Made by a program: the position numbers and the translations under genes. The notes under the pieces were generated by a model. That model made no database searches. It was not told the origin of the DNA and worked only from the letters and a program-made list of their open reading frames with translations. Below, piece after piece: positions 47,334-58,732 of a DNA stretch of 64,000 nt (within the stretch, counting starts at the first letter, position 1; the number at the start of each line of letters is the position of its first letter). The stretch is from JABDJX01 sp039942715 (lineage in GTDB: Bacteria > Pseudomonadota > Alphaproteobacteria > Rhodobacterales > Rhodobacteraceae), in the NCBI GenBank assembly GCA_039942715.1, contig JBDVBY010000007.1:434001-498000 (forward strand), given 5' to 3'.

Positions 47334-48887
47334 ATGGAAAACCTGATCTCCATCGTCACCTTCATTCCGCTGATCGGCGCGGCCATTCTTGGTCTGCTTT
47401 TGCGCGGCGATGATGAGGCGGCACAGCAAAACGCAAAGTATCTGGCACTCGCCGCGACAACGGCGTCGTTCTTGGCGTCTATCTTCCTGCTTACAGGGTT
47501 TGATGCGTCAAACACCGAGTTCCAGTTTGTCGAAGAGGCCGAGTGGATATTCGGATTTACCTACAAGATGGGCGTCGACGGCATTTCGATCCTGTTCGTG
47601 ATGCTGACCACATTCCTGATGCCGATTGTGATCTTGTCGTGTTGGAACGTGACCCATCGCGTCAAAGAATACATGATGGCGTTCTTGGTGCTGGAAACGC
47701 TGATGTTGGGCGTGTTCTGCGCGCTTGATTTGGTACTGTTCTACCTGTTCTTCGAGGCCGGGTTGATCCCGATGTTCCTGATTATCGGTATCTGGGGTGG
47801 CAAAGAGCGCATTTACGCAAGCTTCAAATTCTTCCTCTACACCTTCTTCGGCTCGGTGCTGATGTTGGTTGCGATGGTGGCGATGTATGTCGACGCGCAG
47901 ACCACCGATATAGTGGCGCTACTCGACCATAACTTCAGCTCAGCCATGCTAAACGTTTGGGGCTTCCACATTGTGGGCGGCTTGCAAACGTTGATGTGGA
48001 TTGCGTTTTTCGCGTCCTTCGCGGTGAAAATGCCGATGTGGCCGGTGCACACGTGGTTGCCGGATGCGCACGTTCAGGCGCCGACGGCGGGTTCGGTCGT
48101 TCTAGCCGCGATCTTGTTGAAGATGGGCGGGTACGGCTTCTTGCGCTTTTCGCTGCCGATGTTCCCGGTCGCCTCCGAACTACTCGCGGACTTCGTTTTG
48201 TGGCTCTCGGCGATTGCGATTGTCTACACCTCGCTGGTGGCGCTGATGCAGGAAGACATGAAAAAACTGATCGCTTATTCTTCGGTCGCGCACATGGGCT
48301 TTGTGACCGCAGGCATCTTTGCGGCCAATCAACAGGGTCTTGATGGCGCGATTTTCCAGATGATCAGCCACGGCTTTATCTCGGGCGCGTTGTTCTTATG
48401 TGTCGGCGTGATTTACGACCGGATGCACACCCGCGAGATCGATGCATACGGTGGGTTGGTGAATCGAATGCCTGCCTATGCGGCGGTATTCATGCTGTTC
48501 ACCATGGCCAATGTTGGTTTGCCGGGCACGTCTGGGTTCGTTGGCGAATTCCTGACACTCATGGGTATGTTCCAGGCGAACACTTGGGTCGCGGCAGTTG
48601 CTGCAACTGGCGTTATCCTGTCGGCGGCTTACGCGCTATGGCTATATCGCCGGGTGGTGATGGGCGATCTGATCAAGGAGAGCCTGAAGTCGATCACCGA
48701 CATGACGGCGCGCGAGCGTTGGATTTTTGCGCCACTTATCATCATGACCATTCTTTTGGGCGTTTACCCCAGCTTGGTTACCGACATTATCAGCCCCTCG
48801 GTTGAGGCGCTGCTCAGCGATTATCAAGTCGCGGTTGATGCACACATGAGCGATGCGATGGTCGCCTCAAACGAAGGGGACCACTGA
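47334..48887 (+). CDS. nuoM: NADH-quinone oxidoreductase subunit M
   Basis: 517 residues, second antiporter-like proton-pumping subunit. Conserved parts: FFEAGLIPMFLIIGIWGG with the channel glutamate, VKMPMWPVHTWLPDAHVQAP with lysine, and AYSSVAHMGFVTAG. Starts on the base after the nuoL stop and overlaps nuoN by one base (TGATG). Confidence 0.98.
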   Translation: MENLISIVTFIPLIGAAILGLLLRGDDEAAQQNAKYLALAATTASFLASIFLLTGFDASNTEFQFVEEAEWIFGFTYKMGVDGISILFVMLTTFLMPIVILSCWNVTHRVKEYMMAFLVLETLMLGVFCALDLVLFYLFFEAGLIPMFLIIGIWGGKERIYASFKFFLYTFFGSVLMLVAMVAMYVDAQTTDIVALLDHNFSSAMLNVWGFHIVGGLQTLMWIAFFASFAVKMPMWPVHTWLPDAHVQAPTAGSVVLAAILLKMGGYGFLRFSLPMFPVASELLADFVLWLSAIAIVYTSLVALMQEDMKKLIAYSSVAHMGFVTAGIFAANQQGLDGAIFQMISHGFISGALFLCVGVIYDRMHTREIDAYGGLVNRMPAYAAVFMLFTMANVGLPGTSGFVGEFLTLMGMFQANTWVAAVAATGVILSAAYALWLYRRVVMGDLIKESLKSITDMTARERWIFAPLIIMTILLGVYPSLVTDIISPSVEALLSDYQVAVDAHMSDAMVASNEGDH

Positions 48888-50323
48888 TGCAACCCGGTGA
48901 TCTTTCAATCATTCTGCCGGAAATTCTGCTTTCGGTTTTCGCGATGCTGGCCCTTGTCGGTGGCGCATACGGTGGGCAAGATCGCTTGGCCCCGGCAATT
49001 CTTTGGGTGACTTCGGCGTTCATGCTTGCGCTGGCGTTCTGGATCGGTTTGCAAGGGTCGGGTACCGCGCGCGCCTTTGGAGGCATGTTCGTTGACGATG
49101 CCTTTGCGCGCTATGCAAAAGTGACAATCCTTGCCTCGGCAGCCATCGTTTTGGTGATGTCCGAAGGCTATATGGCACGCCGTGGGCTTCTCCGTTTCGA
49201 ATATCCCTTGCTGGTCGCACTTGCGTCCGTTGGCATGATGGTCATGGTCTCGGCAGGCGATTTGATGGCGCTTTATATGGGGCTCGAGCTTCAATCGCTT
49301 GCGCTTTACGTGGTCGCCTCGCTGCGCCGCGACAGTGTGAAATCAACCGAAGCGGGCCTGAAGTACTTCGTGCTTGGCGCTTTGTCGTCGGGCCTTTTGC
49401 TTTACGGCGCATCGCTTGTTTACGGCTTTACCGGCACCACGCAATTCGCCGGCATCATTGAAGCGGCACAGGGCGATACCTCTGTTGGCTTGTTGTTCGG
49501 GTTGTCGTTCGTGGCCGCTGGGCTTGCCTTTAAAGTCAGCGCCGCACCCTTCCACATGTGGACGCCTGACGTTTACGAAGGCTCGCCGACGCCGATAACA
49601 GCCTTCTTTGCCACGGCCCCGAAGATGGCCGCGATGGCGCTTTTTGCCCGTGTGATGCACGACGCGTTTGGCGCGATTGTCAGCGACTGGCAGCAGATTT
49701 TGGCGGTACTTTCGGTCGCCTCGATGTTCCTTGGCGCTGTGGCTGCGATTGGACAAACCAACATCAAACGACTGATGGCCTATTCCTCAATCGCACATAT
49801 GGGCTTTGCTTTGATGGGCTTGGCGGCCGGTACGGTGCAGGGCGTTGAATCGATGCTGATCTACATGGCGATTTACGTCACGATGAACCTGGGCACCTTC
49901 GCGTTTATCCTGTCGATGGAGCGTGATGGCTCACCCGTGGTCGACATCAATTCGCTTGCTATGTACTCGCGCCGCGACCCCGCAAAGGCGCTGGCAATGC
50001 TGGTCTTGTTGTTCTCGCTGGCTGGCGTTCCGCCGCTTGTTGGCTTCTTCGGCAAATACGCCGTGCTGCTTGCAGCGGTCGAGGCGAACATGGCGTGGCT
50101 GGCGGTGGCAGGTGTGATCGCCTCGGTGATTGGTGCGTTTTATTACTTGCGCATCGTCTACCTGATGTACTTTGGCGCGGGCGAAAACGATCTGGATACA
50201 GGCGGCAGCCCGATTTTGTGGGCCGTGCTTGTGGGCAGCGCAGCGATCATGGTGCTTGGTGTGATCAACCTCTTTGGCATTGAGGGTGCAGCGGCAGCAG
50301 CGGCGGCGACGCTTGTCAACTAA
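48887..50323 (+). CDS. nuoN: NADH-quinone oxidoreductase subunit N
   Basis: 478 residues, third antiporter-like subunit and last nuo gene. Features: YMGLELQSLALYVVAS, FKVSAAPFHMWTPDVYEGSP and MAYSSIAHMGFALMG. The C-terminus is alanine-rich (GAAAAAAATLVN). The birA-like frame begins within or just after its end. Confidence 0.98.
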   Translation: MQPGDLSIILPEILLSVFAMLALVGGAYGGQDRLAPAILWVTSAFMLALAFWIGLQGSGTARAFGGMFVDDAFARYAKVTILASAAIVLVMSEGYMARRGLLRFEYPLLVALASVGMMVMVSAGDLMALYMGLELQSLALYVVASLRRDSVKSTEAGLKYFVLGALSSGLLLYGASLVYGFTGTTQFAGIIEAAQGDTSVGLLFGLSFVAAGLAFKVSAAPFHMWTPDVYEGSPTPITAFFATAPKMAAMALFARVMHDAFGAIVSDWQQILAVLSVASMFLGAVAAIGQTNIKRLMAYSSIAHMGFALMGLAAGTVQGVESMLIYMAIYVTMNLGTFAFILSMERDGSPVVDINSLAMYSRRDPAKALAMLVLLFSLAGVPPLVGFFGKYAVLLAAVEANMAWLAVAGVIASVIGAFYYLRIVYLMYFGAGENDLDTGGSPILWAVLVGSAAIMVLGVINLFGIEGAAAAAAATLVN

Positions 50324-51068
50324 ACCAACTTGGCCTGTGGGTTACGGCCATTTTCCGTGCGGTGTCGTTGACTCAACCCTTGATGAGGCGCGCCGCGAGG
50401 CGGGCAAATTTCCCAATCCGACGTGGTTCACTGCGACCCGCCAAACCGCCCCGCGCGGACGTCGCGGGCGCGCTTGGGTGGAACCGGAAGGCAATTTTGC
50501 TGCAACGCTCGCGATACCTGTCGCCAACCCGAATGAAGCCGCGTTTCGTAGTTTTATTGCGGCGCTGGCATTGAATGACGCCTTGCGTGCGTTTCCTGGC
50601 GTGGGTGACGGGACCGCTTTGAAATGGCCGAACGACGTGCTTTTGAACGGGCGAAAGGTTGCGGGTATTCTGCTTGAAAGCCTAACCGTCCAGAATCGGA
50701 TTTGGGGTGTGGCGATTGGCATTGGCGTCAATCTGGCCCAAGCGCCGCAGAATAATGCCTTGGAGGAGGGAGCAGTTGCGCCCATCTGCCTCGCCGATGT
50801 AACCAGCAATGCCGTTAGTCCTGAGGACTTCCTTGCGCATTTGGCCTGCGCCTTTGATCGTTGGGAAACTGCGTTCCAAACTGGCGGTTTCACTGTGATC
50901 CGCACCGCTTGGCTTGCGCGCGCTGCCAAACTGGGCGAAGTGATCACCGCGCGCACCGTGCGTGATACTTTTACCGGCACCTTTGACACCATTGACGATG
51001 CAGGTCAGCTTGTGTTGAAGACCGCTGAAGGGCGCATCACCGTGCCCGCTGCGGACGTTTATTTCTGA
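50313..51068 (+). CDS. birA: Biotin--[acetyl-CoA-carboxylase] ligase
   Basis: About 251 residues. The start is uncertain: TTG at 50313 overlaps nuoN by 11 bases, GTG at 50337 is the alternative; neither has a clear ribosome binding site. Biotin-ligase motifs are APRGRRGRAW (biotinyl-AMP loop) and LKWPNDVLLNGRKVAGIL, followed by the small C-terminal SH3-like domain. No N-terminal DNA-binding domain, so it is a ligase only, not a repressor. It attaches biotin to carboxylases. Confidence 0.92.
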   Translation: MSTKPTWPVGYGHFPCGVVDSTLDEARREAGKFPNPTWFTATRQTAPRGRRGRAWVEPEGNFAATLAIPVANPNEAAFRSFIAALALNDALRAFPGVGDGTALKWPNDVLLNGRKVAGILLESLTVQNRIWGVAIGIGVNLAQAPQNNALEEGAVAPICLADVTSNAVSPEDFLAHLACAFDRWETAFQTGGFTVIRTAWLARAAKLGEVITARTVRDTFTGTFDTIDDAGQLVLKTAEGRITVPAADVYF

Positions 51069-51083
51069 GGGAGGCGAGGCAAT

Positions 51084-51860
51084 ATGCTGCTTTGCATTGA
51101 TACGGGCAACACGAACACGGTCTTTTCGATTTGGGACGGAGAGGCTTTTATCGGCACCTGGCGTACCTCGACCGAACATCAGCGCACAGCGGATCAGTAT
51201 TTTGTTTGGCTCTCGACTTTGATGAAAGCGCAGGATTTACAAGGCGTTACGATCGACGAAGTGGTCGTGTCGTCTACTGTACCACGCGTTGTGTTCAACC
51301 TGCGTGTGCTGTGCGACCGCTACTTTGATTGTCGCCCGTTGGTGGTGGGCAAGCCGGAATGCCTGTTGCCGCAAACGCCTCGGGTAGAGGAGGGCGTGCG
51401 CCCCGGACCTGATCGTTTGGCAAACGCGGCAGGCGCGTTCGAGCGCCATGGAGGCAATGTTGTGGTCGTTGATTTTGGCACAGCGACTAACTTTGACGTG
51501 GTGGCCGCCGATGGCGCCTACGTCGGAGGCGTGATCGCACCGGGCGTGAACCTAAGTCTTGAGGCGCTGCACGCAGGCGCGGCTGCTTTGCCACATGTGG
51601 ACATAACGCAACCCGAAAAAGTCATTGGCACCAATACGATAGAATGTATTCAATCCGGCGTCTTCTGGGGCTATACCGGGCTTATCGAAGGGCTGACCGC
51701 CCGGATCAAAAAGGAATATGGCGCGCCGATGAAGGTCATCGGGACAGGTGGGCTGGCCCCACTTTTCGCTCAGGGCGATGCGCTTTTCGACACCATTGAG
51801 GACGATCTGACCATGCACGGGCTGACCGTTATTCATCGTTTCAATAAGGAACACTCATGA
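51084..51860 (+). CDS. coaX: Type III pantothenate kinase
   Basis: 258 residues with GGGAGG upstream of the ATG. ASKHA-fold motifs: DTGNTNTVFS at 6-15 (phosphate binding), GPDRLANAAGA and DFGTATNFDV. Performs the first step of coenzyme A synthesis. Type III enzymes are not feedback-inhibited by CoA and need a monovalent cation. The stop overlaps the RNase J ATG by four bases. Confidence 0.96.
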   Translation: MLLCIDTGNTNTVFSIWDGEAFIGTWRTSTEHQRTADQYFVWLSTLMKAQDLQGVTIDEVVVSSTVPRVVFNLRVLCDRYFDCRPLVVGKPECLLPQTPRVEEGVRPGPDRLANAAGAFERHGGNVVVVDFGTATNFDVVAADGAYVGGVIAPGVNLSLEALHAGAAALPHVDITQPEKVIGTNTIECIQSGVFWGYTGLIEGLTARIKKEYGAPMKVIGTGGLAPLFAQGDALFDTIEDDLTMHGLTVIHRFNKEHS

Positions 51861-53521
51861 GCAAAGATCGCCTGATTTTCGTCGCCCTTGGTGGGGCGGG
51901 CGAAATTGGTATGAACACCTACGTTTACGGCTGGGGCGCACCGGGCAAAGAACGCCTTATCGTTGTTGATCTGGGCGTGACATTTCCCGACATGGATACG
52001 ACGCCGGGCGTTGATCTGATCTTTGCCGATATTTCGTGGCTGGAAGAACGCGTTAATCAGATTGAAGGCATCTTCATCACCCACGCGCACGAAGATCACG
52101 TTGGTGCCGTCGGCCTGCTTTGGCCTCGCCTGCGAGCGCCAGTTTATGCACGCAATTTCACTGCCCATCACGCCATGCGCAAAATGCAAGATCGCGGGCA
52201 AGACCCTGATCAGGTGAACGTCGCGCCGGTTTGGCCAGAAACGGTTAAGGCCGGGCCTTTGAGCGTCGGTTTTGCGCCGATCAGCCACTCGATCCCGGAA
52301 AGCTCGGCGATCATCATCGATACACCGGTGGGGCGCATTGTTCACACGGGCGATTTCAAAATGGACGAGACTCCTTTGGTGGGTGAGCCGTTTGATCCTG
52401 ACATGTGGGGCGCCCTTGGCGATGACGGCGTCAAAGCGCTGGTTTGCGATTCCACGAATGTGTTTTCTCCATTGCCGGGGCGATCTGAGGCGAGCGTTGG
52501 ACCAGAGATCGTTAAATTGGTGAACGATTCCAGCGGGATGTTCGTAGCCACGACCTTTGCGTCAAATGTCGCACGGGTGAAAACTCTGGCTGATGCGGGC
52601 GTTGCTGCGGGCCGCTCGGTTTGTCTTTTGGGGCGTGCGATGCGCCGCATGGTCGAGGCATCGGCGACAACCGGCGTGCTGACCGACTTTCCATCGACCG
52701 TTTCACCAGAAGATGCGGCAAGCATTCCGCGCGAAAACCTGATGTTGCTGGTTACCGGAAGCCAAGGCGAGCGGCGCGCGGCCTCTGCACAGCTTGCGCG
52801 CGGCAAGTACATGGGATTGGAGCTTGCCGAGGGAGATACGTTTTTGTTCAGCTCGAAAACTATTCCCGGAAACGAAAAAGGCGTCATTCGCATTATGAAC
52901 GCGATGGCTGAAAAGGGCGTGAACGTGGTTGATGACAGCGCGGGGATTTACCACGTGTCGGGCCATGCGAACCGACCTGATATTGATCGGATGCACGCGT
53001 TGGTCAAACCGCAAATGGTGATCCCGATGCACGGCGAGTACCGACACTTGCGCGAAAATGCGCGGCTTGCTCAAAGCAACGGGTGTGCGTCGGTGATTGC
53101 GCCCAATGGCAGCGTCGTTGATTTGACCGGTGATCAGCCGAAAATCGTAGAACATGTCGAAACGGCGCGGACTTATCTGGATGGTGACATTCAGATTGGC
53201 CAGTTCGACGGGGTTGTGCGCGACCGCATTCGCATAGGGCTCAATGGCCATGCGCTGGTGACGTTGATCTTGGAAGGCAACGAACCCTTGGGTGATCCTT
53301 GGGTTGAAGTCTCGGGTTTGCCGGAAACGGGTCGATCAAAAGCGCCTTTGGTGGATGTCTTGGAAGAAGATCTGGGCCAGTTCATCGGACGCGCGAAACG
53401 CAAAACGCTTAGCGACGATGAAGCTCTTGAAAAAGAGCTGCGCAATATTGTGCGCAAATCAAGCGACGATGAAATCGGCAAAAAACCTGAAGTGACGGTG
53501 GTGATAAGCCGCTTGAACTAA
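51857..53521 (+). CDS. rnj: Ribonuclease J
   Basis: 554 residues, beta-CASP metallo-beta-lactamase nuclease. The metal-binding motif is ITHAHEDHVGAVG near residues 74-86; later HTGDFKMDE, CDSTN, VSGHANR and IPMHGEYRHLRENA are in place, and a C-terminal domain completes it. RNase J has 5'-3' exo- and endonuclease activity in mRNA decay and rRNA maturation. Coupled to coaX. Confidence 0.95.
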   Translation: MSKDRLIFVALGGAGEIGMNTYVYGWGAPGKERLIVVDLGVTFPDMDTTPGVDLIFADISWLEERVNQIEGIFITHAHEDHVGAVGLLWPRLRAPVYARNFTAHHAMRKMQDRGQDPDQVNVAPVWPETVKAGPLSVGFAPISHSIPESSAIIIDTPVGRIVHTGDFKMDETPLVGEPFDPDMWGALGDDGVKALVCDSTNVFSPLPGRSEASVGPEIVKLVNDSSGMFVATTFASNVARVKTLADAGVAAGRSVCLLGRAMRRMVEASATTGVLTDFPSTVSPEDAASIPRENLMLLVTGSQGERRAASAQLARGKYMGLELAEGDTFLFSSKTIPGNEKGVIRIMNAMAEKGVNVVDDSAGIYHVSGHANRPDIDRMHALVKPQMVIPMHGEYRHLRENARLAQSNGCASVIAPNGSVVDLTGDQPKIVEHVETARTYLDGDIQIGQFDGVVRDRIRIGLNGHALVTLILEGNEPLGDPWVEVSGLPETGRSKAPLVDVLEEDLGQFIGRAKRKTLSDDEALEKELRNIVRKSSDDEIGKKPEVTVVISRLN

Positions 53522-53539
53522 GCGACTGAGGCGGTCGGC

Positions 53540-54976
53540 CTAGCTGGCCTTCCGCTCGTCAAAACTTTTGGCAATAAAGCTTGGCATGTGATCGCCCATG
53601 CCTACTGTCTTGTTTCGATTGTCATTTCTGTTCTCACGACCACCGCGCCCGCGTCCACCGCGAGACTTTTTCTCTTCCGGCTCAGTTTTGGGGGCGGGTG
53701 TTTCGGCTTCAACCGGGGCCGCTTTGGCTTCGACCTTTTCCGGTGCAGCTTTGTCTGCCTTTGGCTTGCGGGTGCGCTTCGGCTTCTCTTCGGTCGTTGG
53801 CGCGGCAGCATCGGCTTCGGTCGCGCCACCAAGCGGATTTTCGGTGCGCGGAATGGCCTTGTCGATCAGCTTTTCAATCGCCGCCATGTTTTTCTCGTCT
53901 GCAGCGGCGCAAATCATGATCGCTTTGCCATCGCGTCCAGCGCGACCCGTTCGGCCGATGCGATGCACGTAATCTTCCGAGTGGCTTGGCACATCGTAGT
54001 TAAAGACATGGCTTACCGAAGGAACATCCAGACCGCGCGCGGCAACGTCAGATGCCACAAGAACTTTCAAGCCGCCTTCGCGAAAACTGTCGAGCGTCTT
54101 TGTACGCTGAGACTGATCAAGGTCGCCGTGGATCGGCGCCGCGTCAATGCCGTGCTTTTTCAATGACTTGGCGACGATATCTACATCAATTTTGCGGTTG
54201 CAGAAAACGATAGCGTTTGTACAGGCCTCGCCCTCGCGATTGATCAGGGCGCGCAGGATGTCGCGCTTGGCTTTAGACACGCTATCGCGACGTCCGCCTT
54301 TGACCATCACAACCTCTTGCGCAATTGTCTCGGACGCGGTCGCTTGGCGCGCAACTTCGATTCGCTCAGGGTTCGACAGGAACGTATTGGTGATCCGCTC
54401 GATTTCGGGCGCCATCGTGGCCGAGAAGAAAAGCGTCTGACGGGTAAACGGTGTCAGACTGAAAATGCGTTCGATATCAGGGATAAAGCCCATATCGAGC
54501 ATGCGGTCGGCTTCGTCGACAACCATGATCTGAACGCCAGTCAAAAGCAGCTTGCCGCGCTCAAAGTGATCGAGCAGTCGGCCGGGCGTTGCGATTAGAA
54601 CGTCAACACCGCGGTCAATCAGAATGTCTTGCTCTTTGAAACTGACGCCACCAATCAACAACGCTTTGGTCAATTTCACGTTTGCGGCGTAGGTGTCAAA
54701 GTTTTCGGCAACTTGTGCCGCCAATTCGCGGGTCGGACAAAGCACGAGTGAGCGCGGCATACGTGCACGCGCACGACCGCGCGCTAACATGTGGATCATT
54801 GGCAGCGTGAACGAAGCTGTTTTGCCCGTTCCGGTTTGCGCAATCCCCAACACATCGCGACCTTGCAAAGCAGGCGGGATTGCACCTGCTTGGATCGGTG
54901 TGGGTGTTTCGTAACCAGCGGCTTCGACCGCTTTCATAATTTTTGGCGACAATGCCAGATCGGAGAACTTCGTCAT
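53540..54976 (-). CDS. DEAD-box RNA helicase, RhlE-like
   Basis: 478 residues from the ATG at 54976 (MTKFSDLALSP); the longer frame upstream lacks family similarity. Helicase motifs are intact: Q-motif near 15-25 (GYETPTPIQ), AQTGTGKT (I), VDEADRMLDMGF (II, DEAD), FSATM (III) and HRIGRTGRAGR (VI). The C-terminal 100 residues are a Lys/Ala/Glu/Pro-rich, then Arg/Gly-rich tail (SRGGRGRGGREN) that probably binds RNA. A perfect TTAA-N7-TTAA lies about 190 bp upstream. Confidence 0.93.
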   Translation of the reverse strand: MTKFSDLALSPKIMKAVEAAGYETPTPIQAGAIPPALQGRDVLGIAQTGTGKTASFTLPMIHMLARGRARARMPRSLVLCPTRELAAQVAENFDTYAANVKLTKALLIGGVSFKEQDILIDRGVDVLIATPGRLLDHFERGKLLLTGVQIMVVDEADRMLDMGFIPDIERIFSLTPFTRQTLFFSATMAPEIERITNTFLSNPERIEVARQATASETIAQEVVMVKGGRRDSVSKAKRDILRALINREGEACTNAIVFCNRKIDVDIVAKSLKKHGIDAAPIHGDLDQSQRTKTLDSFREGGLKVLVASDVAARGLDVPSVSHVFNYDVPSHSEDYVHRIGRTGRAGRDGKAIMICAAADEKNMAAIEKLIDKAIPRTENPLGGATEADAAAPTTEEKPKRTRKPKADKAAPEKVEAKAAPVEAETPAPKTEPEEKKSRGGRGRGGRENRNDNRNKTVGMGDHMPSFIAKSFDERKAS

Positions 54977-55164
54977 ATTGGTCCATATATATCGGACCAA
55001 TTCTGCGGCCCGTCGGCTTATGCGGTATAGGTCCGGATGACCAAGTGCTTTATTACAAGCATCCGCGAGTGGCAGACAGGTAGTGCAGACAGGGGCGCTC
55101 GTCAACGGCATGCTACATTTGTTAACAATCTGTGCGGATAATGCCCGATTGTTTCGAAGAGCTG

Positions 55165-55179
55165 TTAACTATCTGTTAA
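55165..55179. promoter_or_regulatory. Possible CtrA binding site
   Basis: TTAA-CTATCTG-TTAA matches the CtrA consensus TTAA-N7-TTAA exactly. A partial copy TTAACAATCTG lies about 46 bp away toward the helicase gene, forming a direct repeat. The site is about 190 bp upstream of the helicase start and just after the 3' end of the lipoprotein gene, so the helicase is the likely target. Confidence 0.45.
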
Positions 55180-55187
55180 TAATGGTT

Positions 55188-55598
55188 TTATCCTAGCGGG
55201 GCGCGCCCCAAAGCTTCCTTAAAGGCCGTTCCAGGGATTGATATTGTGTAAGCGGTTGTTCCGCCAACCAAAACAACGTCGAATCCTGTCTGTGATAGTT
55301 TCTGAAAGATGCTTTTCGACATAGTGATATACCCAGACGATCCTGTCTCAGAAATGTAGGGCATCGGCGTATCAAACGCATAAGCGGTGGTTATGTTTTC
55401 GTCAGGGAGTGCGACGGAGACATGCAAGACGTAATCCATCGCATCGCCGCCGCCCATCGCAACAGCGCTTGCCATAACTAACGTATCGCCGTGACGCTCA
55501 CTGACCAGTGATGACTTATGCATCACGGGTCCGCTTGGCAGCATTTTGCTCGGCGCGCAGGCCGTCAATGCCAGAAATAGAATTACAAATACCCTCAT
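55188..55598 (-). CDS. Small lipoprotein of unknown function
   Basis: 136 residues. The signal sequence MRVFVILFLALTAC ends in a lipobox (LTAC, Cys14). The mature part has a GGGDAMDYVLHVSVAL stretch, a repeated beta-like pattern and the end GTAFKEALGRAPLG. No family recognised. It lies between prfC and the helicase gene on the same strand, with AT-rich DNA on its 3' side. Confidence 0.62.
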   Translation of the reverse strand: MRVFVILFLALTACAPSKMLPSGPVMHKSSLVSERHGDTLVMASAVAMGGGDAMDYVLHVSVALPDENITTAYAFDTPMPYISETGSSGYITMSKSIFQKLSQTGFDVVLVGGTTAYTISIPGTAFKEALGRAPLG

Positions 55599-55660
55599 GC
55601 GTTGAGGGATAGGGTGCAGGGGTTAAGACATCCTCAAACAGACAGTTTTAAAGATTAAAC

Positions 55661-57268
<1,608 letters not shown>

Positions 57269-57434
57269 CAGGCGCATATAGCTGTGGTTTGGAGCATGTT
57301 CAATTGCGCGCCGCACCGCACAGCGCTTGGTGCGATTTTAGATGATTGACGAATGGTTAACGACTTGGCAGAATGAGAACATAAGAAGAACAAATATTTT
57401 GAGGTTTGGGCGACATCCCAACGGAGGAATTGAT

Positions 57435-57809
57435 ATGAATACTCAGGAAATTGCACAGCAGCTTTGTGAGCACTGTAAGAACGGCACCGAAGCGCAGGGG
57501 CTGAAGGAGCTTTATGCACCGGATGCGACCTCGACTGAAGCTATGGGGCCTCCGGGTATGGATCTGACGACCAAAGGTGTCGAAGGCATTCAGGGCAAGC
57601 ACGATTGGTGGAAGAATTCATTTGAAGTGCACGAGGTGAAGATGGAAGGGCCGTTTATCAATGGCGACCAGTTCAGCGTGATCTTTGAAATGGACACGAC
57701 CGAGAAAGCCAGCGGCCAGAGGTGGCAGGGCAAGGAAGTAGCTCTCTATGAAGTCGAGAACGGCAAAATCGTGCGCGAGAGCTTTATGATGATGCCGATG
57801 GACGGCTGA
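57435..57809 (+). CDS. SnoaL-like / NTF2-fold protein
   Basis: 124 residues from the ATG at 57435 with GGAGG 8 bases upstream. The alpha+beta cone pattern of the SnoaL-like family is seen: EIAQQLCEHCKNGTEAQGLKEL with LYAPDAT, a GVEGIQGKHDWW centre and a C-terminal strand run EVALYEVENGKIVRESFMM. Some members are isomerases or hydratases, many are only binding proteins. Divergent from prfC. Function unknown. Confidence 0.8.
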   Translation: MNTQEIAQQLCEHCKNGTEAQGLKELYAPDATSTEAMGPPGMDLTTKGVEGIQGKHDWWKNSFEVHEVKMEGPFINGDQFSVIFEMDTTEKASGQRWQGKEVALYEVENGKIVRESFMMMPMDG

Positions 57810-57879
57810 CCCGCTTTGCTTGCGCGTGTGCTGGGCCTCGCTTAGTCTGGGGAAAACCCGGAAACAACAGGGCAGACAG

Positions 57880-58689
57880 ATGCGCGCAGGCACATTCACA
57901 GTAGATGATTTTAAGGTGTACGGACAGCTTGGGTCGCGTGCGATTGCCGTTCTGATCCGCGTGCAGGAACTGATCTCGGCGCGCGGACCTTACCAATATG
58001 TCGAGGTTGGCTCGTTTATGGGCCGCTCGCTGCAACCCCATATTCAGGACGCGGATTGCACGCGCGCGGTTTCGATCGATTTGCGACCTGATGTGACGCC
58101 GGACGAACGTGGTGCGCTGGACGACTACGAGGGTATTTCAGCTGAAGATATGATCAAAGGGTTGGCCGAACATTGCAGTGCAGATGATTTGGCAAAGCTT
58201 GAAACGATCACCGATACGTCTGATGCGTTGCGCCGCTTTGAACCAGAGCAATTTGACCTGGCATTCATTGATGGCGAGCACACGCATGTGGCCGCGTTTC
58301 GCGATTTTCTGAATGTTTTCCGCGTGATGCGCCCCAATGGGGTGATTTGTTTTGACGACACGACGCTGGTGCTAGCCGGTATTCGCAACGCGCTGACCTT
58401 GCTGGAAGAACGCGGTGTGCCGCATGCAATGGCCTTCGGTCGCGGTGAAATCACGGTCGTCGCATTAGGAGAACAGTCGCAAGCGCTGATCGACGCTTTG
58501 GGTGAAGATTTGACGCGCCCCGAAGCGCGCGTAGAGCGCAGTGCGCGCCGTCGCATGAGCGAAGTTGCCCTGCGTGATGCGCGTCCGCACATGCTGACCG
58601 AAGATAAAGTGGTACGCCGCAAGATTATCAATGCAATGCGCGAAGATGGCTGGACCGTCTCGCGCGTTGACAGTGATCAATTGGTTTAA
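57880..58689 (+). CDS. Class I SAM-dependent methyltransferase family protein
   Basis: 269 residues from the ATG at 57880; AACAGGGCAGACAG upstream gives only a weak site. The SAM-binding motif I is VEVGSFMGRSLQP at about 41-53, motif II SIDLRPDVTPDE, then DLAFIDGEHTHVAAFRDF and a GVICFDDTTL strand as in methyltransferase family 24-like enzymes. The C-terminal 80 residues are basic and helical. Substrate unknown. Upstream of the SDR gene. Confidence 0.8.
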   Translation: MRAGTFTVDDFKVYGQLGSRAIAVLIRVQELISARGPYQYVEVGSFMGRSLQPHIQDADCTRAVSIDLRPDVTPDERGALDDYEGISAEDMIKGLAEHCSADDLAKLETITDTSDALRRFEPEQFDLAFIDGEHTHVAAFRDFLNVFRVMRPNGVICFDDTTLVLAGIRNALTLLEERGVPHAMAFGRGEITVVALGEQSQALIDALGEDLTRPEARVERSARRRMSEVALRDARPHMLTEDKVVRRKIINAMREDGWTVSRVDSDQLV

Positions 58690-58732
58690 CAAGAACCACC
58701 CGAGAGACCTTGGGTGAACTGGAGAAATATCT

